A stretch of 64,000 nt of DNA from Ailurus styani (taxonomy: Eukaryota; Chordata; Mammalia; Carnivora; Ailuridae), in NCBI GenBank assembly GCA_002007465.1, contig LNAC01000764.1, positions 248,001-312,000 of the forward strand, written 5' to 3'. The notes beneath the pieces were generated by a model. The model ran no database searches. It saw only the letters and a list, made by a program, of their open reading frames with translations, and was not told the origin of the DNA. Positions 35,176 to 46,899 of this stretch are shown piece after piece (the stretch's first letter is position 1; every line of letters starts with the position of its first letter). Both the position numbers and the translations under genes were made by a program.

Positions 35176-37824
35176 CAAGGTATTTTTCACTCTTCACATA
35201 ATTGGTGCTTTATTTATTATAGGTATTTGTTTTGGAGCCTGGAGACGAGCAAGCTAAGAATTATTGATGATGCAAATGCTTCTCTGGTAAAAGATTTTAT
35301 ATAGCACAGCCTCTTAAAGTAGGCAGTTGCCCAGGAAGGTGATAATTGTGAAAGGGCATCCCCTACCAGTAAATTATTTCATTGTTATTGGTCAGATACA
35401 AGTGAGACAGATTATAATACAAGATGTGAATAATTGGCACCCTGGCAAAAGACAAACCCTTGGTGGGAAATAAACTGAGAAATAATTGCCAGCAAAATGA
35501 GTGTTCTGAATTGACATGGGACAGAAGAACCAATGCTTCACATCACTTTACTTATAAATAAGACAATAGTTTCAGGCATTATACACAATAAAAAGGGGCA
35601 AATTTCTGAAAATATGCCAAGATAATTTGTAACAATCAGTAATATCCTTAAAAGGAATAACTTTAAAACATTTCTATCAATTTTAAAGTGCAACCTACCA
35701 ATCCTCACATATATTAGGTATTCTAGGCATAATAGTCCCAGTAACTACCTAGCTTCTGTTGTTTACTGTATTAAAACTTTCAAGAAGCAATCTATACTTT
35801 CAACCTCTATATTTAAAACACAGAATTAGATTTTTTTTTGCATATAAAACCAGTCACTGTATTTCTTCAATACCTTCACACACAAATTTTTTCACTTAGT
35901 AACATAATGAAATAGAACTGTTCTAGTTTTAAAGTCTGTAAGGATAATAACAAAGAACTCAAATTATAATCCAAATTACTTGAACACCTTATAACATCTG
36001 TTTTCTAGTCTTAGCTGTTAATCTGGATTATTTGCCCATCTCACTGATGTAACAACTAATCATGTTTGATCAGAAAGACAAATTTGGTCTAATATTATTG
36101 GAATATTATAATGAAATCATTTGCTTTGCCCAATCAGTACCACTTTATTTCAATAACAATGGCAAGATAAGAACACATCACAAAAGTGAGTCTATGGAAC
36201 AGTCTTAAATTGCATAGGAAACTTAAATACCAGAAAGTAAGTCACTAAGGGTAAAATCTTTGCTGTTTGCTTACTAAATACCGAGGGTATTATTTGATGT
36301 TTGCGAAACCCCCAAAATGTTGATTTCAACTTTAAACACTGAAACAGTATTAAAACCCTTGTCAGATAATATTAAAGATGATATCTTGTGATCAAAAGAG
36401 GCAGAAACGTCACCAGCGAGTTTGTGCAGGTGTTCTTGCACAGGCCAACGTTACTTTAAAGTGAGAACCCCAATTACATAGGGGAGGACAACGAGAGATT
36501 AGGTTATATCTGGCAAAAACAAAAACAAAAACAAAACAAACCCAGCACACAGTGATATCATTTTTTGATAATAGAGTAACAGATAATTACTGTATCTATT
36601 ATCTGTATCTCTTAACTATATCTATTATACTGTATCAAATAATGTTCTATCTATTGAAGCAATACAAGTTCTCTACCAGATGGAGTGAATTTTTATATGA
36701 CTATTTCACATTAGCTTCCATTTCGAAGCGAATGCTAGGATATGTGAAGAAAGAAGGTTGTGCATGGCTTTACTTCATTTTCTCCTTCATGACTACTTGT
36801 CTGTCCCCAGCTACGATATTCTAAATCCCCCAATGAATCTGAAGGGAGAGAAGCTGTAGAGTAACAACACAGGATTCTAGAGAACAGCATTTCCCAAAAG
36901 TGGGTATGGTAAGATGTGGGTTAAAGGTCAATTGCATTTGGGAATCACTGGGTGAAATTAAGTCAAAACAGCTGCCTTAGTGCAGGACTTTCAGGACATT
37001 TAGTATATGACAGCGGATTATGAATCTCATTCAGAGAGGATACAGAATGGAATACATTTGACTACTGAAAACTGTTTTACAGAGTACTTCAAGGGACTAA
37101 ATTTCCACAAATTTACCTTTGGGAAATGTTATGCCAGGACGACTCTGGCACCCTCGCTGCCATTGTTGAAGGACAAATCCATGGGTTTTGTTTTGTTTTT
37201 TTCCCTTCATCCCAACTGCCTCTGTACCTCAAATAATATATAAAGAAGCAACAAGGTATGACCTTGGATCATACCAAGGATGACCTCCATCCTTATATTA
37301 TGGATGGAGAAGGTCAAGAATAAAGTGCCTCTTATCTGGGGTCATACAGAAGTGTCTACTTGAGCCAAGTAAAAACAAGGGCTTAGGGGCATTAATGGGA
37401 AGGGGAAAGAGAGAGAGAGTCCATAAAAGGAGAAAATAGTGACATTTAAAAAATACTTTTTCTTTGCTTTTCCCTGTAGATATCATTGTCCACATAACTT
37501 AAATGGAATTTATGAAAAACTATTCCTTACATTTCTGCAGTTCTCCATGTAATTTAAAAGTCTGTGGACAAACAGCCAATCAATGAGCCTTCTCCTCAAC
37601 ATCAAAATATTGATCACTGTGTTTTATGCTCTATATTAAACTTACAACATCCAAGATCAAGTGTTATTATCGACCAACACGATGACCTCTCAGATCCATA
37701 AAGCTGAAGGTGAATCAATGTGAGGCCCAAAAGTAAATTTCCTTCATTATTTTAATTGTTCATAGCACTTAGGAGTGATTCTTTCACGCTGACGAATTCC
37801 TCTTTTCCCATTATAAAACTCAGT
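35176..37824. other. Unique AT-rich DNA upstream of the MACROD2 acceptor
   Basis: No repeat of confidence except a caaaaa run at 36519-36541. No second exon visible on the minus strand. Confidence 0.45.
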
Positions 37825-37827
37825 CAG

Positions 37828-37945
37828 GAGGTCTGCCTTCCAATTCCAGCTCCAGCCCTGACTTGCCAAGTGCTCCAGATGAAGTCAGCCTTTCACTGGC
37901 CCCTGCCTCGGTTTCCTTATCCACAAAACAAATCAGTTGCTTAGA
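37828..37945 (+). mobile_element. MIR fragment
   Basis: Words aggtctgccttccaattccagctccagccctgacttgcc and cctcggtttccttatccacaaaac follow the MIR core order. Confidence 0.6.
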
Positions 37946-38178
37946 TTATCTCTGTGGTTTATTCTGTGATGTGCGGCATCATTAACATTTACCTTTGTAT
38001 CAGAGATAGATGGAGTATAGAATGATGCCTGGGCAGTTACAAGAGACCTTAAATAACTGGCTTGCAAGCTTTGTGAGTATTAAGGATCCTTTTTCTAATA
38101 TCAAAAATATCATAGACTACACAATAGTAGTTTCAAAATCCATTGATTGAGAACAAGTTCCAGACAAACAGCTGTTAT

Positions 38179-38378
38179 TTTTTTTTTTTTAAAGATTTTA
38201 TTTATTTATTTCACAGCGGGAGAGAGATCACAAGGAAGCAGAGAGGCAGGCAGAGAGAGAGGGGAAGCAGGCTCCCTGCTGAGCAGAGAGCCCGATGCGG
38301 GCCTCGATCCCAGGACCCTGAGATCATGACCTGAGCCGAAAGCAGAGGCCCCAACCCACTGAGCCACCCAGGCGCCCC
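38179..38378 (-). mobile_element. Can-SINE, young mustelid-type, complete
   Basis: Long T-run, aaagattttatttatttatttcacagcg, ggcaggcagagagagagggg, gaccctgagatcatgacctgagccgaaagcagaggcc, and the intact head complement cactgagccacccaggcgcccc. The duplication aaacagctgttat is perfect at 38166-38178 and 38379-38391. Confidence 0.97.
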
Positions 38379-38589
38379 AAACAGCTGTTATAACATCAAT
38401 GATGCTTTGCATTAATTTACATTTCATTGAACACAATAGCATCTTGATAGTGGGTACATATATGTGAGATATATGCATTTAATCCATAGATAACGCTGTC
38501 ACTTGCACATGAATGTGTGGATTCCTTGGCCTAAATAAGATAATGTAAACAGAAGTGTTTAATTCAATTTCTGGTACATATAAAGGCTC

Positions 38590-38613
38590 AATTACCACCA
38601 CCACCACCAGCAG
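38590..38613 (+). repeat. (CCA)n trinucleotide run
   Basis: Short accaccaccaccaccagcagc run. Confidence 0.85.
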
Positions 38614-38699
38614 CAACATCCAAGACATCTTACACACACAGGCAGAAACGACAGTCGTCATCTCTGTTCTGATGTAGAAAGTGTACCACACTTTAAGTC

Positions 38700-38850
38700 C
38701 TAAGGTCTGATTAAAAGTCAGAAGTCCCAGATCTGTCACTAATCAGCTGTGTGACCTTGGACAAGTCACTCTCCTCTTTGGGTTTCCCTCTCCAAGCTAA
38801 AAGAAGGAAGTGAATAAGATGGTCTCTAAGATTCTTTGCTGTCCTCGGAT
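38700..38850 (+). mobile_element. MIR fragment
   Basis: Core words gtcccagatctgtcactaatcagctgtgtgaccttggacaagtcactctcctctttgggtttccctctcc and gatggtctctaagattct are well kept. Confidence 0.8.
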
Positions 38851-39004
38851 GCAAATCCTCTTCTGTTTGCCTATTAAGAATTGATCTATAGATTCTAAGT
38901 AGTCTAATTCATTCTTGTCCAGATAAATGAGCACCAGTCATGGTTCAAGTTCTCAAACATGCTTATACAAATAAAGTGCAAATTAGTCCCATCCCCAGAG
39001 ACAG

Positions 39005-39570
39005 TGTTTTAAGTACCTATCAAAATTATAAATGTAGACTCCTCTTGATCCAAAAGTTCTATTTCTAGGAATGTATCCTAGATAATATGCTTACTCATAT
39101 GCAAAATGGCATTTATACAGGTCATTCACTATAACACTGTATATAATAGGCAAAAAGACTGGGGACAACCTCAATGTCCATCAATAGAGACTAGTAAAAC
39201 AACTGTGCATTTATACAATGAAATATCGTGTTTCCGTAAAAAGAGCAACAAAGGTGCTTACATGTGGTTATGGAAAGATATCCAAGATATATTACTAAGT
39301 AAAAAAAATGCAGAGAGGTATAATTAGTGTGCTGCCATTAGTGTAAAAATATCCCACAGGTGAAGGAAAGATTTTTTTTTTAGCTAATACCTGCATAAAA
39401 CATCTCTGGAAGGAGTACCAAGCAATTAATTACAGTGATTCCCTATTAGGGTTATGATGGAAACTGCAAAAATGGAGGAAAATATGGGAAGGTGACTTTT
39501 CAGTATTTGTCTATCATATTTTTTTACATTCAAATTATATGAATACATTACCTACTCAACAATTAAATAA
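39005..39570 (+). mobile_element. Old L1M fragment: ORF2 end and 3' region
   Basis: ORF2-like words: gatccaaaagttctatttctaggaatgtatcct, aacctcaatgtccatcaatagagactag, tttatacaatgaaatatcgtg. A 3' part then follows with cagtgattccctattagggt and ttatatgaatacattacctactcaa. The reading frame is broken throughout. Confidence 0.75.
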
Positions 39571-40295
39571 AGCATTAAAACAAAGGGTACAGGGTATATT
39601 AAACCATGTTCCTGGATCCCATCTACCATATCCCTACAATATACAAAGATTGTTACTGTGTTTTATAAAGATGAGCTTACATCACTGTAAATATGAAAAT
39701 ATTCTTGAAAAAAATAAAATTCCAAGGGATTTAACAAAATGACTCCACTAGGTACATGTTTCCTTATTTAGCTACTCTCAATAATCTCTTTATGTAAAGT
39801 AATTATTTTTCAGATAAAAGTAGGGTTCAAATGGTGGACAAAAGGGCACTTTTCTCCTATATGTTTAATATCTATCTTTAAAGTTTCACTACAATTTTAA
39901 TATACAAATTGAATCCTAGATACTTTATAGTGGAAATGTAGTACAGGCATATACATCTCAGATATCTCAGTAAATGAAGAATTTTGAATAACAGTTAAGA
40001 ATTTTTGGAAATGAAAAGGACAATATAGAAAATTTAGTCTGTTTTCCTTGTTCAAGGGAACCGAAGAGGGAGAATAAAATGTCCAAAGTTGCATATCAAC
40101 ATGAGGAGATACAATATCACAATGACAGGTGATTATGGATAAAGTTTTCCTAAGGTGCCTATTTATTGAAGCAAATGACATACATCTGTATATACAAAAT
40201 TTGGCATGTTTATCATGAATCCCATTACTTTAACCTCATAGTTTGTACATGTGCAGATTCTGGTTAACTACTGCTACGGATAAAAACAAAAAACA

Positions 40296-40519
40296 GGGCG
40301 CCTGGGTGGCTCAGTGGGTTAAAGCCTCTGCTTTCGGCTCAGGTCATGATCTCAGGGTCCTGGGATCGAGGCCCGCATCGGGCTCCCTGCTCGGCAGGGA
40401 GCCTGCTTCCCCCTCTCTCTCTGCCTGCCTCTCTGCCTCCTTGTGATCTCTCTCCCTCTGTGAAATAAATAAATAAAATCTTTTTAAAAAATAAATAAAT
40501 AAATAAAAAAAAACAAAAA
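40296..40519 (+). mobile_element. Can-SINE, young mustelid-type, complete
   Basis: Near-consensus body: gggcgcctgggtggctcagtg, agcctctgctttcggctcagg, gcatcgggctccctgctcggc, gcctgcctctctgcctccttg, gaaataaataaataaaatc, then a compound A-rich tail. The perfect 14-base duplication aaaaacaaaaaaca is at 40282-40295 and 40520-40533. Antisense to MACROD2. Confidence 0.96.
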
Positions 40520-40564
40520 AAAAACAAAAAACAACCCCCCCTAAAACAAAACAAAAATAAATAA

Positions 40565-41090
40565 AAACTACCCCAAAATATGGTGGCTTAGGACAGTAAC
40601 AACAATTTCATTATTTCTTATGGTTCTCTGGGTGAGAAATTCTGAGAGGGCTCAGCTAGGGGGTCTGGTGTAGGGTCTCTCACATGGTTGTAGTCAGCCC
40701 ATGGCTGGCAGTGGGACAGTGATGGCTATGTAGCAACTAAGAGTTGGACTGGCATTGCTCCCTCTTCATATAGTCTCATGGACTCTCCATATGGATTAGT
40801 TTGGGTCTCCTCCCAACAAGGTGGCCTCAAGTAGTCAGACTGCCCACGTGACAGCTTAGGACTCCAAAAGCAAGTGTACCAGTGGTAGAAGCTATGTCAC
40901 CCTTATAACCCAACCTTGGGAGTCACACAGTATCACTACCACTATCCCTATTGGCTGCAACCATCCCACAATCCCACCCATTTCAAGTGTAGACACATAG
41001 ACCCCACCTCTTGATTGTAGGAGTAGCAAAGAATTTATGAATGTATTTTAAAATGGCCACATCTCTTGGGCCTTATTTTGGTTAGCTTGT
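40565..41090 (+). mobile_element. Old MaLR/ERVL-like repeat, orientation unsure
   Basis: The words aatatggtggcttaggacagtaac, gggctcagctaggg, tctctcacatggttgtagtcag, cctcaagtagtcagactgcccacgtgacagc, ccaaccttgggagtcacacagtatcac, accccacctcttgattgtaggag and gaatttatgaatgtattttaaaa follow a familiar mammalian dispersed repeat, which I can place only as LTR-like. Strand given is only that of the words quoted. Confidence 0.5.
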
Positions 41091-41164
41091 TTTTTAATTA
41101 AAAACTCTTGTGGTAGATATATTAAAAACCATAGAAAAAGCCAACATGATTAAATCTATTTCCA

Positions 41165-41790
41165 TGCAGCCATTATAGAAAACAGTGTAGGGATTCCTCA
41201 AAAAATTAAAACTAGAACTACCATAAGATCCAGCAATTCCACTACTATTTATATGAAGGAAATGAAAACATGAACTGAAAAAGATATCTGCACCCCCATA
41301 TTCATGCAGCATTCTTGACAATAGCCAAGACATGGAAACAACCTCAGTGTCTACCAGTGCGTGAATGGATAATAAACTGTGGTGTATATATACACAGTGG
41401 AATATTATTCAGCCATAAAAAAGGAAAATCCTGCCATTTTTGACAATATGGATGGACCCTGAGAACCTTATGCTTAGTGAAATAGGTCAGATAGGGAAAG
41501 GCAAACACTGTGTCATTTCACTTTTATGTGAAATCTAAAACAACAAAAACAATAATGACAAACCCAAGCTCATAGATACAAAGAACATATTGGTGATTGC
41601 CAGGGGTAGAGGTTAGAGGGTGGGGTGGCAGAATTGGATGAAGGGGGTCAAAAGGTACAAGTTATAAAATACATAATGCCTGGGGATGTAATGTATAGCA
41701 CAGTGATTATAGTCTATAATACTATATTGCATATTTGAAAGCAGCTTAGAGAGTAAATCTTGGAAGTTTTCACCATGATAAAAAAAATCT
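41165..41790 (+). mobile_element. L1 ORF2 end and 3' region
   Basis: ORF2 words: tgcagccattatagaaaacagtg, ctcaaaaaattaaaactagaactacc, gatccagcaattccac, atattattcagccataaaaaagg, gccatttttgacaatatggatgg, tagtgaaataggtcagatag. A typical 3' region follows (aagctcatagatacaaagaacatattggtgattgcc, ggggtcaaaaggtacaa, ggggatgtaatgtatagcac). It is truncated at the 5' end and interrupted by stops. The SINE at 41822 inserted just downstream. Confidence 0.92.
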
Positions 41791-41821
41791 ATTTCCAGTG
41801 TTTTCTCAGATCTATTATCTT

Positions 41822-41852
41822 TTTTTTAAAGATTTTATTTATTTATTTATCT

Positions 41853-41898
<46 letters not shown>

Positions 41899-42049
41899 AC
41901 AAGTAGGCAGAGAGGCAGGCAGAGGCAGAGGGAGAAGCAGGCTTCCTGCTGAGCAGGGAGCCGGATGTGGGGCTTGATCCCAGGACCCTGAGATCATCAC
42001 CTGGGCTGAAGGCAGAGGCTTTAACCCACTGAGCCACCTAGGCGCCCCA
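41822..42049 (-). mobile_element. Can-SINE with an expanded (AG)n block
   Basis: T-run, aaagattttatttatttatttatctgac, then about twenty AG units (41856-41896), caagtaggcagagaggcaggc, gaccctgagatcatcacctggg and the head complement cactgagccacctaggcgcccc. The perfect 16-base duplication tcagatctattatctt is at 41806-41821 and 42050-42065. The AG block is much longer than in the other copies here. Confidence 0.97.
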
Positions 42050-42065
42050 TCAGATCTATTATCTT

Positions 42066-44018
42066 AATAAGTCAGCTGCTGATTTAATAAAAATCAGAGC
42101 TAGAGAGAGAGTGAATTAATACATTTATTAATTGTAAATATAATCTAATTTGGAGATCACAGTGTAATTGTAGCTCCAACATAGAACTGCCTGGCCCAGT
42201 ACTAGTTTCGTTACTCCTTCTGTACTCAAATCTGGCAGGAAGCTGGGGGCAAAGGAAAGGGTAGGGATGGCTGTTACAGAATCAGCATTATATCTCCCTG
42301 TGAGCAATAAAGTAATGCTATTTCCCTGAAATGCCCAGCTTCTCATTCAAGAAAAAGAAAGGCAGCCTTCATACATTTGATCTCCTTTCTTATACAAGTA
42401 AGGACAGCCGAGAAAAAAAACCATGCAATTTTGTACATTTAATCAACATTTCAAATGCAAGCCCTTGAAGAGGTATGGAAAATAAGATGGCAGGCCCTTT
42501 TGTGCTCTATCACACTAAAGTGTGGCAAGACAAATGAATGCTGTTTTTGCTCATCTATTTCAGAAATCAATCAGTCTATAAATCACCTCTTTTGTTTTGA
42601 AGCTATAACCACCACTTTGGATTCCCCCACCTCATTTTATCCTGGGAAATTAGTCTGAACTATATAGAAAAGGGGAGTAGGATAGGTTTTCTTTGAAGGA
42701 GGTGCAAGGGAGAGCATGCTTTCATTTCCAAAAGTGTAAATTGAAAAATGTGTGATTGGAATGCCAAATAAGTATTGAAAGCAGGAGAACTATTTACAAA
42801 GATTCAATCAGACTTATCCTTGGGAAAAAAAAAAGAAAGAAAGAAAATCAGCAAAAACATTCTGTGAAAAAATATTAGCATAATGAATTTTAAAACAAAT
42901 GAGAGAGCACATATAGGTTGCTCTCATCGTTTTCCATTTGAGAAGCAACTATGCTACATTCAAACTGTTAACGAACAGTCAGACTGGTGTAGAATCAATT
43001 ACATGTTGCTTTCATTCACTCCACTCTTGTATTCATAAGCATAATCGGTCCATCTAACAGACTGCATAATGAGGCAGTGCCCTGTCAATCATATTCAAAT
43101 TGCATGAATTTTAAGGAGAAAACCAATGCGCAGAATTAAATTGATTTTCTTTTCTAAAGATACAACCACCTATCCAAGCACTAAAGGCACTATTTGTAAA
43201 TCTTATTGGCCAATTTATATGATAAGCACCACCAATCTATGATCTGAAACAGTGCACTTGAAGTTCAGTAAACAGGAAATTGAATTATCACCTCATAGCA
43301 TTACGGAGTAAATGCTGCCTTTTCTCTCCATATAGGTCAATGTTTTCATATACACATTTTCAAAGCTTGTTTTTGTTGTATTTTAGAAACAATCAATTGT
43401 CCATAAGATGTTTCTTTTCAATCTGCAGCAGATATCAGTTAGAATGTGCTTCAACCATTGCCCTGCAGGTTTCTAAGTTTGGGTTATTCGCTCACATACT
43501 TCCTAGCTGCATGATGGATTTCTTTCTCTGCCCAGAAAGACTACAGTCATCCAGCTCTTTGCATGAGTTTGGGACAAACTACCACTTATGCTGTTATTTT
43601 CTAGTCCATTTTCCTTTGAGTCTGTGAGTTAACCATTTCTTTTCACTCTTTTTACTTACAAACAACTTTGGTTTACCGTTCTTAGCCTCCTTGGGAGCTA
43701 TACTTCCCTAAATAAGATGTCTGTGTCTTAGATTAAATACTGAGTAGCTAAACAACTTTCGCATTTTGCAACTGATAAAGGCATACTGAATGCACTGTCA
43801 AAGCTTGAATGAATACACCCAGCTCAGGTTGAAGTTTGATCCAATTTTTATATGACAATGTGATGATGTTGCCATGTTTTGGACATCATGTGCTGCTAAT
43901 ATGATTCATGTGTCACTGACTTTAAAGTTGTGAGGTTTTAAGTTTAAATTGTGAGGTTTAAATTATCAAATATTATTTCAGCAATTTCTACCAAAATGTT
44001 ACCCTCTATATGAAAAAA
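42066..44018. other. Mostly unique, repeat-poor DNA
   Basis: An A-run with (AAAG) units at 42825-42847 is the only simple repeat. The block 42850-43280 is free of recognised repeats. The 115-codon frame at 43280-43627 has no recognisable domain, and I treat it as chance. Confidence 0.45.
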
Positions 44019-44120
44019 GAGAGAGAGGAAGGAAGGAAGGAAGGAAGGAAGGAAGGAAGGAAGGAAGAAGGAAGGAAGGAAGGAAGGAAGGAAGGAAGGA
44101 AGGAAGGAGGAAGGAAGGGG
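44019..44120 (+). repeat. (GGAA)n microsatellite
   Basis: A GA leader followed by two long GGAA blocks split by a single gaagaagg slip near 44065, then aggagg at the end. Homopurine on the plus strand. Confidence 0.97.
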
Positions 44121-44929
44121 CAGGCAAAGTTTATCTTTAATTGTTTATTAGCTTCCCCTCTTCTGCCAAAAATCTATTTAAGGTTGATCTTGCTGATGAG
44201 ACAGTCTCCTATTTCAATGGACCCCATATATAAGGGTCCATTTTCAATAACAGAGATTGAAATTTGTGTAAAAGGGATATCCTGTGGTCAGCCATTTATA
44301 GAATCTTTGGGACTTCACAGGGTATTGGGGGCATCCGCATTACAATAGTGTTATTTCCAACAGAGAGGGGTCTCAGAAAGACTGTGGGAAGCTAAATTAT
44401 CTGCAAAATACCAACATTTCACATCATTTTAGAGTGAACGAAAAGCGAACACATCTTAGAAGGAAGTGAGTCAAATACATGGCATTTCTAATGCTTCAGT
44501 AGCAGGGGTGAGAGGAGGTGGAGGTCCAGATAGACAATATGACTTTTTCAAGGAAGATAATAATAAGGTCTTTGTTCTGGTTCAAGGGATGGGCAGCAAT
44601 TTGTAGCCTTTTCAAACAGATGCAAAACCAGTGCTTTATTAAGATGCAAGGGGAAAGCAGAGTTTCAGCATCCTACTTAGTGGGTAAAAATAAGTGAAAG
44701 CTAGTCATCACTACTCCCTCAACCTCCCCCCCGCCGTACTGCCCCCCCCCATCCATGGTAAGTGAAATTCTACAAATGCAGAATCTAGTCTAGGATTAAA
44801 ATGTGTAGGGGGAGGGTCATTGTCAAGACACAGAGGCTGATGCTGTATTGCATGTGCTTGCTTGTCATCAGCCTTCCTTTGCAGTTCCCTTACCAACACT
44901 AATCTGGACAAGAAAGACTTTTCTATGAT

Positions 44930-45005
44930 CATTCACTCAGTCATTAATTTTGTCCTTTATTCAATAAATATTCATTGAGAATCCACTCTGTGCCAGGTAC
45001 ATAGG
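44930..45005 (-). mobile_element. L2 3'-end fragment
   Basis: attcactcagtcatt, tattcaataaatattcattgagaatccactctgtgccaggtac is the reverse complement of the L2 3' terminus. Confidence 0.75.
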
Positions 45006-46585
45006 GCAATTGCCCCCATTCACTTGCACAAAACAGGTCTTGTGCTTTTCTGACTCCAGACTTTTCCTGGTGTTGAGAGAGCCCCCCACCTTTGCCTTTC
45101 AAAACCTTTCCATTCCATAGAACACAAAGAGAATTTATATTCACTTTCGGTGATCCATGAGCACTACTACATGAACTAATTCTGAACTCTTCATTTCTCC
45201 TCTTGTGTTCTCCAATATCACTTATGTTTGACCATTTATACGACTTTTAACATCAATACTTCTGTACATACAACTGGTAAGATTCCATCAGTCAGAGCTG
45301 TCTAATAAAACGACATTCTGCCTGAGGAGGCAAAGCATTTCCTATCATTGGAGATAATCAAATATGATTATATGTGCTCCAAGAGTCTTTCTAATTCTGT
45401 AATGCTGTGATTCTGTGTTTCCTGTCTTCCTGTAGACACTCCCTGCTTCCACTGCAGGGAACATGACAAATCTATGTTTGAGTTTCCCACAAAGCCAAAA
45501 ACTCTATGGGAACAGTTGTTTAATGGATAATTAGTGAATGTGTGGGTGATTAAATAAAAGTTGGCTTGATATTATCAATCTAATCAGAGATGATATACTG
45601 GATTAGAGAAAACAATGAGGTAGAACGGCCAGTCTAGACTGGGCAAACAATGGAATGTAGTTTAACTGGTTCATATCAGTCAACATACATTTTTATGGAA
45701 CTGAGAATCTATATCTTCACAGAAAGACTCAGCATAGTCTGATCAAAAATTTCCTAATAAGTACACAAGAGATGATTAAAAAAAAAAGACTCTAACACCA
45801 TCACACTCCAACAAGATTCATTCCAAAGACTTCCCATAGGGAGGAAAAAAAAGTGTGGTGACTCCTTTGCCTTTTTTTTTTTTGAAAGAGATAATTAAAT
45901 AAATGCATTTTTAAAATGTGTCATTTCTCTCATCTGCATATACCTCATTTTAGAATAAATTTTCTTTGTTCTAGAGATTGGTTTTGGCTCTCAAATGACA
46001 AAATGGAAAATGATAGATTCTCTACATATCTTCTCAAAAATTAATGGAGTCAGTGTTCACATTTCTTTAAAAAGTGACATCTGGGTATAATGAACCTACC
46101 TTTCCAACAAAATAAACCAAGCTTGGTTTCTTTCAGAGACGAGTGCATTCATAAGACAGCTCTAGACTAGAGGTATTCTATACATTTACACTTGGCTCCA
46201 CTCTCGTATAAATATCCACACCAGTTTCTACACCTAATTTTCTAAAGGAACACTTGTATTTAGAATGGACAATGAGAAGGACAGAATAGTTTAAGAATTA
46301 GTCTAACATAGATTCTAAAAGAAAGAGTATGTGGAAATTTCAATACTGTGAAGCCAAATTTTTAATGAGTTCACTTATACATATTCAACAATATAAACAT
46401 GGGGTAAGGGAGGGTGAGAATGACAAAATATTTAAATAATAAGGATAATTTCACTGAGCATTTCCACAATGAGTGTTTGCTCTAACATGAACATGAACAA
46501 GTTGGCTTATACTGCCTGACTCCAAAAGATCAATCTGCATTCCCATCTGCCTCTCAGAGATGGTTGGCTCATTATGCAAGATAGG
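45006..46585. other. Unique intronic DNA
   Basis: I see nothing that can be supported as a gene or a classifiable repeat. Short A/T runs near 45778 and 45872 only. Confidence 0.4.
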
Positions 46586-46586
46586 G

Positions 46587-46884
46587 GCTGTTTTCAAGCT
46601 TTTTTATTTCAAGACCTCTTTATACTCTTAAAATTAATTGAAGATCAAAAAACTTTTGTTTCAGTGGGTATATACATCACACAAGAAAACAGAAGCACAT
46701 ATGTAATTAGCTATCAGGAAAATGACATTATCACATGTCATGTAGCCTCTGAAAAGCTGCACTATACACTTGAGAGAAAAAGAGAGTAAGAAATGTAAAT
46801 AACCTCTAAGTATAATATGAACATGGTATTGACCACAAATCACCTGAAAGAGGGGTCCCCAGACCATAGCTTGAGAAATGCTAC
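46587..46884 (+). mobile_element. hAT-Charlie-type DNA transposon fossil
   Basis: Start gctgttttcaagctttttt, then caagacctctttatactcttaaaattaattgaagatc, cttttgtttcagtgggtatatacatc, and the end ggggtccccagaccatagcttgagaaatgctac. This is the layout of MER1/MER20-type Charlie elements, whose ends read cagtggttctcaaa. The 8-base duplication is not recognisable. Confidence 0.7.
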
Positions 46885-46899
46885 ACTAGAGCTTCCTGT

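Noticed and set aside
43280..43627. 115-codon plus-strand open frame, the longest after the minus-strand 124-codon one
   Set aside because: No recognisable domain, no splice context, and a length expected by chance in 64 kb.
44010..44348. 112-codon frame beginning with Glu-Gly-Arg-Lys repeats
   Set aside because: The first half is the GGAA microsatellite translated and the rest is unique intron.
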